64,000 nucleotides of DNA from Rhizobium sp. FKY42 (GTDB taxonomy: Bacteria > Pseudomonadota > Alphaproteobacteria > Rhizobiales > Rhizobiaceae), in NCBI RefSeq assembly GCF_005222835.1, contig NZ_STGA01000029.1, forward strand, positions 1-64,000, written 5' to 3'. Below are positions 45,352-55,034 of the stretch, in pieces (within the stretch, counting starts at the first letter, position 1; the number at the start of each line of letters is the position of its first letter). The position numbers and the translations under genes are program-made. The notes beneath the pieces were generated by a model. That model did not search any database. It was not told the origin of the DNA and was given only the letters and a program-made list of their open reading frames with translations.

Positions 45352-45660
45352 ATGCGTTCAGAATTTGTAAACAGGCCGAAGCCTCCCCTGCCAAACGAAA
45401 CAGCGGCCGCCGTTTTGCAGTGGCTGGCCAATGAGCCGGATATGCTGGGTCGTTTTCTAGCGCTTTCTGGTGTCCAGCCGATGCAATTGCGCAGTGCGCT
45501 GAGCGATCCCGGCTTCCTGGCAGGTCTCCTCGACTTCGTCATGTCGCATGAACCCACGCTTCTCGAATTCTGTAGGGTTTCGGAATGGAAGCCGGAGGAT
45601 GTCGTTGCTGCTTGGCGTCATTACTCGGGCCCAGGTCTTGATTCAGGACACTACGAATGA
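45352..45660 (+). CDS. DUF3572 family protein
   Basis: 102 residues, mostly helical: ETAAAVLQWLANEPDMLGRFLALSG, then LSDPGFLAGLLDFVMSHEPTLLEFC and WKPEDVVAAWRHYSGPGLDSG, characteristic of DUF3572. Function unknown. ATG 45352 is preferred; a TTG ten codons earlier is possible. It is divergent from divK-pleD and overlaps the HAD-like gene by ATGA, so the pair is coupled. Confidence 0.85.
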   Translation: MRSEFVNRPKPPLPNETAAAVLQWLANEPDMLGRFLALSGVQPMQLRSALSDPGFLAGLLDFVMSHEPTLLEFCRVSEWKPEDVVAAWRHYSGPGLDSGHYE

Positions 45661-46301
45661 GCGAAATCGTTGACATCGGCCATCTGCGTCTCAGCGACCG
45701 TCCACTTGTCGTTTGCGATGTCGACGATGTTGTCCTCGAATTCCTGTCTCCTTTCGAAGGCTTCCTTGGCAGCCTGGGCCACCGTTTGGTGCCCCGCTCC
45801 TACCAGCTGCATGGCAATATTCTCTCCACGCTGGACGAGCGTCCTCTGGCAGACGATGATGTGACGCAGTTGATCCAGGATTTCTTCGCGGCGCAGGAAG
45901 CCTGGCAACGGCCCTTTGGCGATGCGGTACAGGCCTTGAGGCGGCTAGCCGCGGAGGCCGACGTGGTGTTTCTCACAGCCATGCCGCCGCGCTATACGCA
46001 TATGCGCAGGCGCCTGCTGGATAGCCTCGACCTCACCTATCCTTTGCTCGCAACCGAGAGCCCGAAAGGCCCTGTCCTTCGCCAGATACACGGCAGCCGA
46101 GATCTACCTGTCGCGTTTATCGATGACATGGCTCACAATCATCATTCCGTTGCCGCAGCGGTTCCCGAATGTCTGCTGGTTCATCTTATGCCGCAATCAG
46201 AAATGCATAACCACGCGCCGAAGCCAGCCCCCACGGTCCTTTCTGCGCAGAACTGGTCGGATGTCGAGCGCTTCCTCCTGTCACACTTTGCTCAGCGCTG
46301 A
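45657..46301 (+). CDS. HAD-like hydrolase
   Basis: 214 residues. Motif I is DVDDVVLEF (nucleophile Asp near 20, second Asp two residues on), motif II is VVFLTAMPP (Thr near 103), and a Lys precedes motif III AFIDDMAHN (two Asp). This is a full set of HAD catalytic residues, so a phosphatase or phosphotransferase is likely. Substrate unknown. It overlaps the DUF3572 stop and is probably cotranscribed with it. Confidence 0.8.
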   Translation: MSEIVDIGHLRLSDRPLVVCDVDDVVLEFLSPFEGFLGSLGHRLVPRSYQLHGNILSTLDERPLADDDVTQLIQDFFAAQEAWQRPFGDAVQALRRLAAEADVVFLTAMPPRYTHMRRRLLDSLDLTYPLLATESPKGPVLRQIHGSRDLPVAFIDDMAHNHHSVAAAVPECLLVHLMPQSEMHNHAPKPAPTVLSAQNWSDVERFLLSHFAQR

Positions 46302-46436
46302 GACGAGTTCCTCAGTATCTTGATCGCTAGGAAACATGACAGGGCGCCGGAATCTGCCATCGGCTCGCATATACTCAAACCTTCATTAAGCTCCGTGGCG
46401 TAATGTTTCGTTTTGGTATTGGGTATGAGGTATGTC

Positions 46437-47660
46437 ATGTTTGGACGCGCGGCGCTGGCGCTCGCCATACTTCCGAGCCTTGCGGGTTTCAGCTTCGCGG
46501 CAGAGGATGGACGAACGGTTCAGATCATTGTGTCCAGGGCAAAACAGAGCCTGACCGTTTATGATGATGGCAAGATAATCGCCACCTCAAAGGTCTCTAC
46601 AGGTAAGCCCGGTCACGATACGCCAACGGGTATTTTCTCGATCCTGGAGAAACGAAAATACCACGAGTCCAATATCTACTCCAATGCGCCCATGCCCTGG
46701 ATGCAGCGCCTGACATGGTCAGGTATCGCTCTTCATGAAGGCAAGGTGCCGAACTACCCTGCATCGCATGGCTGCGTACGGCTGCCTTCCGGCTTCGCCG
46801 AAACCCTGTTCTCGATGACCAAGCGGGGGGCACATGTCATCATTGCCGATGAGGATGTGGCGCCAGTCGTTGTAAGGCACCCGTTTCTATTCCAACTAAC
46901 AACCGACGTGCAGATCCTTTCGGATGTCCCTTTGCGTCCTTCCAGCAAGACAACCGGCCCGGTCGAACTGGCAATGAACAATCCTGACCGGTCGCTTCTG
47001 CTGCCCAAACCAGAACCCATGGTCCGGACTCCGGAGGAGTCCCAGCCGCTTCGAATATTGATTACGCGTCGAGGCGACCGCGAACTCGTTGCAGACGTTC
47101 AGGCGATGCTGACAGAACTCGGCTTTGACGCAGGCGCGCCGGATGGATTTGCGGGAGAAATGACGCGCAGTGCCATAGCCGGCTTCAAGCGGTGGAAGAA
47201 CCTGCCCTCCAAAGGCACACTGATATCAAAAGAGATGTTGGCGGCCCTTTATGCATCGGCTGGTCGCGACCCGGCTCCGCAAGGCCAACTCTATATTCGC
47301 CAAGGCTTCAAAGAAATACTCTCGACACCGGTCGCTATCCGGGATCCAGAGCGGGAACTCGGAACTCACCTCTACACCATAGCCGATATTGATCCGAAGA
47401 ATGGCCAAGCGGTGTGGCAAGCGATCGCACTCAAAAATGAGCTCAGCGACGGCACGCGCAAAAGGCTGGGCATTGCGCCGGAAGGCTCGGTGGTTGAAGC
47501 AGCGGGGCAGAGCGTTTTGGATCGTATCGAGATACCAACGCAGATTCGTACCAAGATCAATGGAATGCTCACAGAAGGCACGTCGATCACCATTACAGAC
47601 AATGGTGTCAGCTCCGAGACTGCGCCACAGGGAACAGATTTCATTACCTTGACGCGCTGA
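46437..47660 (+). CDS. Periplasmic L,D-transpeptidase (YkuD domain) with peptidoglycan-binding domain
   Basis: 407 residues from ATG 46437, which follows GAGGT; earlier in-frame starts have weaker sites. A signal peptide (FGRAALALAILPSLAGFSFA) is followed by a YkuD domain at about 25-150. Its catalytic HGCVRLP includes the active Cys and its second His lies in GIALHEG. A peptidoglycan-binding domain follows at about 210-270 (ADVQAMLTELGFDAGAPDG). L,D-transpeptidases make 3-3 cross-links or attach outer-membrane proteins to peptidoglycan, and rhizobia rely on several. The C-terminal third is not recognised. Convergent with dnaE. Confidence 0.88.
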   Translation: MFGRAALALAILPSLAGFSFAAEDGRTVQIIVSRAKQSLTVYDDGKIIATSKVSTGKPGHDTPTGIFSILEKRKYHESNIYSNAPMPWMQRLTWSGIALHEGKVPNYPASHGCVRLPSGFAETLFSMTKRGAHVIIADEDVAPVVVRHPFLFQLTTDVQILSDVPLRPSSKTTGPVELAMNNPDRSLLLPKPEPMVRTPEESQPLRILITRRGDRELVADVQAMLTELGFDAGAPDGFAGEMTRSAIAGFKRWKNLPSKGTLISKEMLAALYASAGRDPAPQGQLYIRQGFKEILSTPVAIRDPERELGTHLYTIADIDPKNGQAVWQAIALKNELSDGTRKRLGIAPEGSVVEAAGQSVLDRIEIPTQIRTKINGMLTEGTSITITDNGVSSETAPQGTDFITLTR

Positions 47661-47750
47661 GATGATCTTGAAGCCACCGGAGCAAGGCATCACTTACCCG
47701 GAGACACTTCCACAGCGAGCAGATCTTGCCGCCGTTTCCCGGCTCTAGGG

Positions 47751-50700
47751 CTACACGACGAGTTCGACGTCCAGGACCCCAGGTGCGGTTTTCAGCGCCG
47801 CGGCAATTTCCGGGGAGATGCGGTACTTCTCCATCAGTTCAACCTCGATTTCCCGCTTGCCATCATCCTTCACGACCACGAACGATACAAGGCCGTCTCC
47901 TCTTGCATTCAGGTGCTTCACGATCGATCTCAAAGGGCTTGAATCCTTGACGTAAACGCGAAGCGCCTTCTGCATCTGGATCGACATCTCCTCCAGGGAC
48001 TGAACCGTCTGGATACGGAGCCCAATTCCTTCCGGTCGCTCGTCCGCCTGCACCGTAATGACCAGCGATTTTCCCGGCTCCAGCAGATCGCGATACTGGT
48101 TTAAGGCTTCGGAAAACAACACGGCCTCGAACTGGCCGGTCGCGTCCGAAAACGTAACGATCCCCATCTTGTTCCCGGTGCGCGTCTTCCGCTCCTGCCG
48201 CGCGGTAACCGTACCCGCAAGCCTGCCAGCCCCTGCCCCGGCCTTCACGGCAGCGGAGAACTCCGCAAAATTCTGAACACGCATCTTTGCCAACACCTGC
48301 GCGTAGGTATCCAGCGGATGTGCAGATAGATAAAATCCGAGCACCTGATATTCGCGCAGCAGCTTTTCAGACGCCGTCCAAGGATCAAACGCAGGGAGAA
48401 TGAGCTTCTCTGGTCCCGCTGCAGAGGACGCGCCAAACATATCGTGCTGACCGCTGGTTTTGCCTTCAGCCGCCCGCTGCGCATAGCCAATGATCCGATC
48501 CAAGCCGCCAACCAGCTCTGCACGATCCTTGCCGAAACAATCGAAGGCCCCGGCGAAGATCAGGCTTTCGAGAACGCGCCGGTTAACCTGCTTCGGATCG
48601 ATACGCAGGCAGAAATCCTCCAGGCTGCTGAACGGCTTCTCACCACGCACAGCGACGATGTGTTCGACAGCGGCTTCGCCGACACCCTTTATTGCAGCCA
48701 GCGAGTAAAAGATGCAATTGTCACCTGTCTCGAACATGCGGAACGAGGTCTGAACGGACGGCGGAACAACCTTGATACCGAGGCGCTGAGCATCCTGCCG
48801 GAAATCATTCAGCTTCTCCGTATTGGCCATATCATAGGTCATTGATGCGGCGAGAAACTCCACCGGATAATGAGCCTTCATATATGCCGTTTGATAGGAG
48901 ACGATGGCATAGGCTGCGGCGTGCGACTTGTTGAAGCCGTAATTGGCGAACTTGGCCAGTAGATCGAAAATAAGATCTGCCTGCGGTTTGGAAACCTCGT
49001 TCTTGATGGCGCCCTGGACAAAGCGTTCGCGCTGCTTGTCCATTTCCTCCTTGATCTTCTTGCCCATTGCGCGGCGCAGCAGATCAGCCTCTCCAAGCGA
49101 GTAACCGGAAAGAACCTGAGCGATCTGCATGACCTGCTCCTGGTAAACGATAACGCCTTGCGTTTCCTTCAGCAGGAAATCGATCTTGGGGTGAATGGAT
49201 TCAATTTCTTCTTCGCCATGTTTGCGCGCATTGTAGACTGGAATGTTTTCCATCGGTCCCGGTCGGTAAAGCGCGACCAGAGCAATGATGTCTTCGATAC
49301 AGTCCGGTCGCATGCCCAGAAGGGCCTTGCGCATGCCGACACTTTCCACCTGAAACACGCCGATGGTTTCGCCGCGCGACAGCATGTCGTAAGTCTTCTT
49401 GTCATCGAGCGGAATCGTGGCCAGATCGACATGGATGTTCCGTTTGGCGACGAAATCAACGGCCGTCTTCAGAACGGTCAGCGTTTTCAAGCCAAGGAAG
49501 TCGAACTTTACGAGTCCGGCCTGCTCCACCCATTTCATGTTGAACTGGGTGACCGGCATGTCCGAACGCGGATCTCGATACATCGGCACGAGTTTCGAAA
49601 GCGGCCTGTCGCCGATCACGATACCCGCGGCATGAGTCGACGCATGGCGATAGAGGCCTTCGATCTTCTGCGCAATATCCAGCAGCCGGCCAACGACTGG
49701 CTCCTTCTCAGCCTCTTCCCTCAGTCGGGGCTCTTCCTCAATGGCCTTGGAAAGCGGTGTCGGATTCGCTGGATTGTTGGGCACCAGCTTGCAGATCTTG
49801 TCGACCTGACCATAAGGCATCTCGAGAACACGCCCAACATCGCGCAATGCAGCACGCGCTTGAAGCGAGCCGAACGTGATGATCTGCGCCACCTGCTCGC
49901 GGCCATACTTCTGCTGGACGTAGCGAATGACCTCTTCACGTCGATCCTGACAGAAATCGATATCGAAGTCGGGCATGGAAACGCGTTCCGGATTCAGGAA
50001 GCGCTCAAAAAGCAGCGAGAACCGGAGTGGGTCCACGTCCGTGATGGTCAGCGCATAGGCCACCAGCGAACCTGCACCGGAGCCGCGGCCGGGGCCAACC
50101 GGGATGTCATGTTGCTTGGCCCACTTGATGAAGTCAGAAACGATCAGGAAGTAACCTGGGAACCTCATCCTCTCGATAACTGACAGTTCGAAATCGAGGC
50201 GTTCGCGATAATCCTGTTCGGTATAACCGGCGGCCATTCCGAGCGCCGCAATACGCGCTTCGAGTCCCTCCACGGACTGGCGACGCAGTTCCGCCGCCTC
50301 TGCGCGCTCCGCCTCCTCCGCATCGCTGGCACCTCCGGTAAAGCGGGGAAGAATGGGCTTTCTCGTTTTCAGAACGAAAGAGCAGCGGCGCGCAATCTCG
50401 ATCGTATTTTCAAGCGCTTCAGGGAGATCCGCAAACAAGGTCTGCATTTCAGCACGGCTTTTCAGGCAGTGATCCGGCGTCAGGCGGAAGCGCGTATCAT
50501 CCGACACAATAGCATTATGGGCAACCGCCATCAGGGCATCGTGAGCGTCGTATTCGGCCTTGGACGGAAAAAACGCCTCGTTTGTCGCGACCAGCGGAAG
50601 ATCATGGGCATAGGCAAGTTCCACCAGCTTTCGTTCATGCAGCCTGCTATAACCGGTGTGCCGCTGCAACTCGACATAGAGCCTATCGCCGAACACCGCC

Positions 50701-51248
50701 TTCAATCGAAGCAATCGTTGCTCAGCCTGAGAGCTGTGCCCTTCTTTCAGCAGTGGATCGATGGGCCCCGAACTGAAACCGGTCAGCGCAATGATACCGT
50801 CCGCGCCTCCCTCCTCAAGCCACGACATCCGGATGTGAACCGCATGCCCCCCTTCACCACCGAGATAGGCGCGGCTGACGAGGTCGACCAGTCGTTCATA
50901 GCCAACCGCATTCGCCGCAAGCAGAACGATCGATGGAAGTTTGACGAATCCTCCGTTGCCACCCCGCTTTTCGTCGCCCTGATCCTCCATATCGATGGAC
51001 ATCTGACAGCCGATGATAGGTTGGATGCCGTCACCGGTAGCCTTCTCTGCAAACTCAAGCGCCACGAAGAGGTTGTTCGTGTCGGTAATCGCGATCGCGG
51101 GCTGATTGTCCGCGCTCGCTTTGGCCAGAATTTTCTTGAGCGGCAGGGCTCCCTCCAGCAGGGAGTAAGCCGAGTGCACACGCAGATGAACAAAACCTGG
51201 CGATACCGCCGTTTCTGCTGTCGCTGTGTCGTGAACCTGATCTGCCAT
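47751..51248 (-). CDS. dnaE: DNA polymerase III alpha subunit
   Basis: 1165 residues, the replicative polymerase. The PHP domain begins FVHLRVHSAYSLLEGALPL. The palm contains the metal-binding aspartates in PDFDIDFCQDRREEVI, with GPGRGSGAGSLVAYAL and the finger FNKSHAAAYAIVSYQTAYMK. The C-terminal part has an OB domain (VTARQERKTRTGNKMG) and tau-binding end. It is the DnaE1 form, since the length and PHP/OB layout differ from the shorter error-prone DnaE2. ATG 51248 has a modest AGG site. It lies 105 nt downstream of the LexA-boxed small gene with no terminator visible between. Confidence 0.97.
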   Translation of the reverse strand: MADQVHDTATAETAVSPGFVHLRVHSAYSLLEGALPLKKILAKASADNQPAIAITDTNNLFVALEFAEKATGDGIQPIIGCQMSIDMEDQGDEKRGGNGGFVKLPSIVLLAANAVGYERLVDLVSRAYLGGEGGHAVHIRMSWLEEGGADGIIALTGFSSGPIDPLLKEGHSSQAEQRLLRLKAVFGDRLYVELQRHTGYSRLHERKLVELAYAHDLPLVATNEAFFPSKAEYDAHDALMAVAHNAIVSDDTRFRLTPDHCLKSRAEMQTLFADLPEALENTIEIARRCSFVLKTRKPILPRFTGGASDAEEAERAEAAELRRQSVEGLEARIAALGMAAGYTEQDYRERLDFELSVIERMRFPGYFLIVSDFIKWAKQHDIPVGPGRGSGAGSLVAYALTITDVDPLRFSLLFERFLNPERVSMPDFDIDFCQDRREEVIRYVQQKYGREQVAQIITFGSLQARAALRDVGRVLEMPYGQVDKICKLVPNNPANPTPLSKAIEEEPRLREEAEKEPVVGRLLDIAQKIEGLYRHASTHAAGIVIGDRPLSKLVPMYRDPRSDMPVTQFNMKWVEQAGLVKFDFLGLKTLTVLKTAVDFVAKRNIHVDLATIPLDDKKTYDMLSRGETIGVFQVESVGMRKALLGMRPDCIEDIIALVALYRPGPMENIPVYNARKHGEEEIESIHPKIDFLLKETQGVIVYQEQVMQIAQVLSGYSLGEADLLRRAMGKKIKEEMDKQRERFVQGAIKNEVSKPQADLIFDLLAKFANYGFNKSHAAAYAIVSYQTAYMKAHYPVEFLAASMTYDMANTEKLNDFRQDAQRLGIKVVPPSVQTSFRMFETGDNCIFYSLAAIKGVGEAAVEHIVAVRGEKPFSSLEDFCLRIDPKQVNRRVLESLIFAGAFDCFGKDRAELVGGLDRIIGYAQRAAEGKTSGQHDMFGASSAAGPEKLILPAFDPWTASEKLLREYQVLGFYLSAHPLDTYAQVLAKMRVQNFAEFSAAVKAGAGAGRLAGTVTARQERKTRTGNKMGIVTFSDATGQFEAVLFSEALNQYRDLLEPGKSLVITVQADERPEGIGLRIQTVQSLEEMSIQMQKALRVYVKDSSPLRSIVKHLNARGDGLVSFVVVKDDGKREIEVELMEKYRISPEIAAALKTAPGVLDVELVV

Positions 51249-51353
51249 TTACCTGCCGTTCTGCCTCAAATAGTCTCCTCCCAATTGTCGGCCGAACGGT
51301 CCCCAAAGTCCAGCAATGGAGTGACCAATCAACTGGAAAACGGCGTTCATTCC

Positions 51354-51440
51354 TTACATGGACAAGACAATGACGCAGAGGCTGGCGAGGAAAGTCATCA
51401 TAGAGGCAAATGCAGCAACATCCCGGAGCAAGTCAGTCAT
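51354..51440 (-). CDS. 28-residue membrane peptide under LexA control (SidA-like candidate)
   Basis: ATG 51440 follows AAGGAGAG with 6-nt spacing; the frame ends at TAA 51356-51354. The peptide begins MTDLLRDVAAFASMM and continues TFLASLCVIVLSM: a charged N-terminus and one hydrophobic helix of about 21 residues (7-28). Two perfect LexA-type boxes lie 33 and 63 nt upstream, and a TTGACG/CAAATT promoter fits between and over them. Size, single helix and SOS boxes match SidA, the 29-residue Caulobacter division inhibitor. Sequence homology to SidA was not established. Coding status is inferred; dnaE follows on the same strand. Confidence 0.7.
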   Translation of the reverse strand: MTDLLRDVAAFASMMTFLASLCVIVLSM

Positions 51441-51467
51441 CACGCTCTCCTTTTCCGTTATGTTTTT

Positions 51468-51496
51468 AATTTGTTCTTTTTTTGTTCCTTCGTCAA
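51468..51496 (-). promoter_or_regulatory. Promoter of the small LexA-controlled gene
   Basis: Minus strand -35 TTGACG (51496-51491), a 17-nt spacer, -10 CAAATT (51473-51468). The proximal LexA box covers the spacer and touches the -10; the distal box sits just before the -35. Bound LexA would block polymerase at both ends. Confidence 0.6.
51473..51487 (-). promoter_or_regulatory. LexA box (proximal)
   Basis: GTTC-N7-GTTC on the plus strand (51473-51476 and 51484-51487; spacer of seven T), the direct-repeat SOS operator of alphaproteobacteria; GAAC-N7-GAAC on the gene's strand. 33 nt upstream of the small membrane-peptide start. Confidence 0.8.
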
Positions 51497-51502
51497 TAAG
51501 CA

Positions 51503-51517
51503 GAACATTCGCAGAAC
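51503..51517 (-). promoter_or_regulatory. LexA box (distal)
   Basis: GAAC-N7-GAAC on the plus strand (51503-51506 and 51514-51517), that is GTTC-TGCGAAT-GTTC on the minus strand. A second perfect alphaproteobacterial SOS operator, two helical turns or so beyond the first and immediately upstream of the -35. Confidence 0.8.
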
Positions 51518-51669
51518 GCTTTTATTGAATAAATTATGATGAGCGCGATGCCCTGCCCGCTTCATCATGATGTGGCGCTAGCAGCATGGATACAGCGCCT
51601 GTCAGCTCCGCCTAAGCGAGCAGGCAGATCGGCTAACGGCAAAATTATGGGGAGCGCTTGGCAGAACGA

Positions 51670-52353
51670 CTAAAACTCCCGGATCTTGCCGCCTTCAATG
51701 GTGACGCGCCGATCCATCCGGCCTGCGAGTTCGTGATTATGCGTTGCGATCAAGGCAGCAAGCCCGGACTGCCGCACGAGCGCTTCCAGAGCATCGAAGA
51801 CGTAGGAAGCCGTCTCCGGATCAAGATTTCCCGTTGGCTCATCCGCAAGAAGAATCAGTGGCGCATTGGCAACAGCACGCGCAATCGCCACACGCTGCTG
51901 CTCACCTCCGGACAACTCTGCGGGCCGATGATCTGCGCGGTGGCCGATTCGCATATAGTCCAGCAGTTGCGCGGCCCTTTCCTTGGCTTCCTTCCGCGAA
52001 AGCCCGGAAATCAACTGCGGCATCATGATATTTTCGAGCGCCGAAAATTCCGGCAGAAGATGGTGAAACTGGTAGACGAATCCTATGTCGCCGCGGCGAA
52101 TGGCCGTGCGCCTGTCGTCCGGCAATCCGCCACATGCTTCCCCATTAACGTATATCTCGCCTCCATCGGGATGCTCGAGAAGGCCCGCCAGATGCAGCAA
52201 TGTCGACTTACCGGTTCCTGACGGTGCGACAAGCGCCACGATCTCTCCAGCACGCAATTCGAAATCTGCTTCCTTGAGGATCGAGAGAACCTGCTCGCCC
52301 TGACCGTATTGACGGTCCACTGCAGCGAGCTTGAGAACGGTCTTTCGCGCCAT
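51670..52353 (-). CDS. lolD: Lipoprotein-releasing ABC transporter ATP-binding protein
   Basis: 227 residues of a MacB/LolD-type ATPase: Walker [12 protein letters not shown], signature [14 protein letters not shown], Walker [14 protein letters not shown], and the H-loop THNHELA. It powers LolC/E to release outer-membrane lipoproteins from the inner membrane to LolA. ATG 52353 lies 9 nt after lolC on the same strand, one operon. 316 nt separate its stop from the small LexA-controlled gene start region's end; the stretch 51518-51669 holds no recognised feature. Confidence 0.95.
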   Translation of the reverse strand: MARKTVLKLAAVDRQYGQGEQVLSILKEADFELRAGEIVALVAPSGTGKSTLLHLAGLLEHPDGGEIYVNGEACGGLPDDRRTAIRRGDIGFVYQFHHLLPEFSALENIMMPQLISGLSRKEAKERAAQLLDYMRIGHRADHRPAELSGGEQQRVAIARAVANAPLILLADEPTGNLDPETASYVFDALEALVRQSGLAALIATHNHELAGRMDRRVTIEGGKIREF

Positions 52354-52362
52354 GTTCCGATC

Positions 52363-53670
52363 CTATTCGTAACGCAATGCCTGGACCGGATCGAGCCGTG
52401 AGGCGCGCCAGGCGGGGAATATGGTGGCAAGGAAAGACAGCACAAGTGCCATGATAACCACAGACAGGGTTTCACTGAAGCTCATTTCTGCTGGCAACTG
52501 GCTAAGGAAATAGAGCTGCGGATCGAACAGAACCGTTCCTGAGACCCAGGAGAAGAACTGCCGGATCGACTCGATATTCAGACAAACCACAACGCCCAGA
52601 ATGACGCCCGCGATCGTGCCAACGATACCGATAGCGGCACCCGTCATGAAGAAGATGCGCATCACGGCACCTGAACTGGCGCCCATCGTTCGCAGGATGG
52701 CAATGTCGCGACCTTTGTCCTTCACCAGCATGATCAGGCCCGAAATGATATTGAGCGCAGCGACCAGCACGATGAGTGTCAAGATCATGAACATGACATT
52801 CCGTTCCACCTGCAGCGCCGAAAAGAATGTCTGGTTGCGTTGGCGCCAGTCGGTCAGAAACACTTGCCGCCCTGCGGCTTCCTCGATCTTTGGCCGAAGC
52901 TCGTCAACCTTGTCCGGGTCCTGCAGGAAAAGCTCGATCGATTGCACGATACCGTCGGCATTGAAATAGGCCTGCGCTTCGGCCAAAGGCATGTAGATGA
53001 TGGAAGCGTCGTATTCAGACATGCCGATCTCGAAGACGCCGGAGACACGGTAGGATTTGACGCGCGGCATCATCCCCATAGGCGTTACGTCACCCTCGGG
53101 GGAGACGAGCGTGATTCGTTCTCCGGCAGAGATGCCCAAGGACGCTGCCAGTCTCGAGCCAACGAGAACTCCGTCTCCTGTTGCAAATCCTGTCAGATCG
53201 CCAGAGCGAATATTGGTGGCGACCTCTTTCAGCTTTTCGAGATCTTCCGTTCGAATACCGCGAACAAGCGCGCCCGAACCCGCGCCCTGCCGGCCCGAGG
53301 CCAAGGTCTGCCCCTCCACAAGTGGCAGGGCCATCGTGATGCCGGATACGCCCGCAAATCTCTGCGCCAGCTGCGCATAGTCGGTTAGAGGCTTGTCTAC
53401 CGGTTGAACAATAATGTGCCCGTTAATGCCCAGAATGCGAGAGATCAGCTCGGTGCGGAACCCGTTCATCACAGCCATGACGATGATGAGAGTCGCGACG
53501 CCGAGCATGATGCCGACGAAGGAAAAACCTGCAATGACTGATATGACAGTTTCCTTGCGCCGAGAACGCAGGTAGCGCCATGCAACCATGCGCTCGAAGG
53601 CGGAGAAAGGTCCAGCAGATGGAGTAGCATCTTGCTGTTGCACTACTTTGTTCGCCTCGGCCTTCGCCAT
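52363..53670 (-). CDS. lolC: Lipoprotein-releasing system transmembrane protein
   Basis: 435 residues: TM helix at about 45-70 after FERMVAWRYLRSRRKE, a large periplasmic domain (about 75-275), and three TM helices near the C-terminus (about 295-320, 345-370 and 395-415), the FtsX/MacB fold. The end FPAWRASRLDPVQALRYE is the LolC/E hallmark. Alphaproteobacteria commonly have a single LolC/E-like permease acting as homodimer (LolF type), which would explain only one gene here. It lies between proS and lolD on the same strand, the order usual in rhizobia. Confidence 0.94.
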   Translation of the reverse strand: MAKAEANKVVQQQDATPSAGPFSAFERMVAWRYLRSRRKETVISVIAGFSFVGIMLGVATLIIVMAVMNGFRTELISRILGINGHIIVQPVDKPLTDYAQLAQRFAGVSGITMALPLVEGQTLASGRQGAGSGALVRGIRTEDLEKLKEVATNIRSGDLTGFATGDGVLVGSRLAASLGISAGERITLVSPEGDVTPMGMMPRVKSYRVSGVFEIGMSEYDASIIYMPLAEAQAYFNADGIVQSIELFLQDPDKVDELRPKIEEAAGRQVFLTDWRQRNQTFFSALQVERNVMFMILTLIVLVAALNIISGLIMLVKDKGRDIAILRTMGASSGAVMRIFFMTGAAIGIVGTIAGVILGVVVCLNIESIRQFFSWVSGTVLFDPQLYFLSQLPAEMSFSETLSVVIMALVLSFLATIFPAWRASRLDPVQALRYE

Positions 53671-53711
53671 GGTTTCTCCTGCTCCTGGGACCGTCTGCCT
53701 GAAGTTGCGGT

Positions 53712-55034
53712 TCAGGCAGTCAGGCGATTCAGTGCCGCTTCGACTGTCATCGTTTCACGGGCACCCGTTTTCCGGTCCTTCACCTCGACCTCACCGGTCG
53801 CCGCGGAGCGCGGACCAACGATGAGCTGTACCGGAACGCCGATCAGATCTGCTGTCGCGAACTTGGTGCCGGCACGGTCGTCGGTGTCGTCATACAACAC
53901 GTCGAGACCGGCATTCGTCAGGCCGTCATACAGCTGTCCACACACCCGATCACAGGCTTCGTCACCCGCTTTCATGGTAATGACCATAGCGTCAAACGGC
54001 GAAACCGAGGCAGGCCAGATTATTCCGTTCTCGTCATGCGAAGCTTCTATGATGGCAGGAACAAGGCGCGTCGGCCCAATGCCATAGGAACCCATGTGGA
54101 CAAGATGCTCCTTGCCGTCCGGTCCCTGCACTTTCGCACCCATTGGTTCAGAATACTTGGTTCCGAAATAGAAAATGTGGCCAACCTCGATACCACGCGC
54201 AGACAGGCGTTCCCCTTCCGGAATGGCGTTGAATGCAGCTTCATCATGCATTTCCGAAGTGGCAGCATAGGCGGATGTCCACTTTTCGAAAATGGCCTGC
54301 AGTCCAGCGACATCATCGAAATCCGTATTCTCGCCTGGGATCTCGAACTCGATAAAGCTTTTATGCGAATAGACTTCCGATTCTCCGGTATCCGCAAGAA
54401 TAATGAATTCATGGCTATGATTGCCACCGATGGGGCCTGTATCCGCGCGCATAGGAATGGCCCGCACACCCAGGCGGGCAAACGTGCGAAGGTAAGCTAC
54501 GAACATCTTGTTGTAGGAGTGAAGCGCACCTTCCCGAGTGAGATCGAAGGAATATGCGTCCTTCATCAGGAATTCGCGTGAGCGCATCGTGCCGAACCGT
54601 GGCCGGATCTCGTCACGGAACTTCAGCTGAATATGATAAAGGTTCAGCGGCAGGTTCTTGTAGGATTTGACATAGGAACGGAAGATATCCGTGATCATCT
54701 CTTCATTCGTCGGACCATACAGCATGGGCCGATCCTGACGATCCTTGATCCGCAGCATTTCCTTGCCGTACGCATCGTAGCGCCCGCTTTCCTGCCACAA
54801 CTCGGCCGACTGCAATGTCGGCATCAACAACTCAACTGCGCCGGCACGATCCTGTTCCTGCCGCACAATGGCATTGACCTTGTCGAGCACACGCTTGCCG
54901 AGCGGTAGCCAGGAGTAAATGCCCTGGCTCTGCTGGCGGATCATCCCGGCACGGAGCATGAGACGATGCGAGACAATTTCAGCCTCCTTCGGATTTTCCT
55001 TGAGGATCGGCAAAAAGTAGCGGGAGAGACGCAT
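53712..55034 (-). CDS. proS: Prolyl-tRNA synthetase (short, alphaproteobacterial type)
   Basis: 440 residues. Class II core: motif 1 region [23 protein letters not shown], motif 2 [23 protein letters not shown], and motif 3 [13 protein letters not shown], with the anticodon-binding domain at the end. The editing insert of bacterial ProRS is missing, as is normal for the 440-residue alphaproteobacterial enzyme. ATG 55034 is preferred; the 20-codon longer frame has no ribosome site. First gene of proS-lolC-lolD (41-nt and 9-nt gaps). Confidence 0.96.
   Translation of the reverse strand: MRLSRYFLPILKENPKEAEIVSHRLMLRAGMIRQQSQGIYSWLPLGKRVLDKVNAIVRQEQDRAGAVELLMPTLQSAELWQESGRYDAYGKEMLRIKDRQDRPMLYGPTNEEMITDIFRSYVKSYKNLPLNLYHIQLKFRDEIRPRFGTMRSREFLMKDAYSFDLTREGALHSYNKMFVAYLRTFARLGVRAIPMRADTGPIGGNHSHEFIILADTGESEVYSHKSFIEFEIPGENTDFDDVAGLQAIFEKWTSAYAATSEMHDEAAFNAIPEGERLSARGIEVGHIFYFGTKYSEPMGAKVQGPDGKEHLVHMGSYGIGPTRLVPAIIEASHDENGIIWPASVSPFDAMVITMKAGDEACDRVCGQLYDGLTNAGLDVLYDDTDDRAGTKFATADLIGVPVQLIVGPRSAATGEVEVKDRKTGARETMTVEAALNRLTA

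Noticed and set aside
49158-51539. Two plus-strand ORFs (341 and 356 codons) over dnaE
   Set aside because: Antisense to conserved polymerase sequence, no recognisable product; the second also runs through the small LexA-controlled gene region on the wrong strand.
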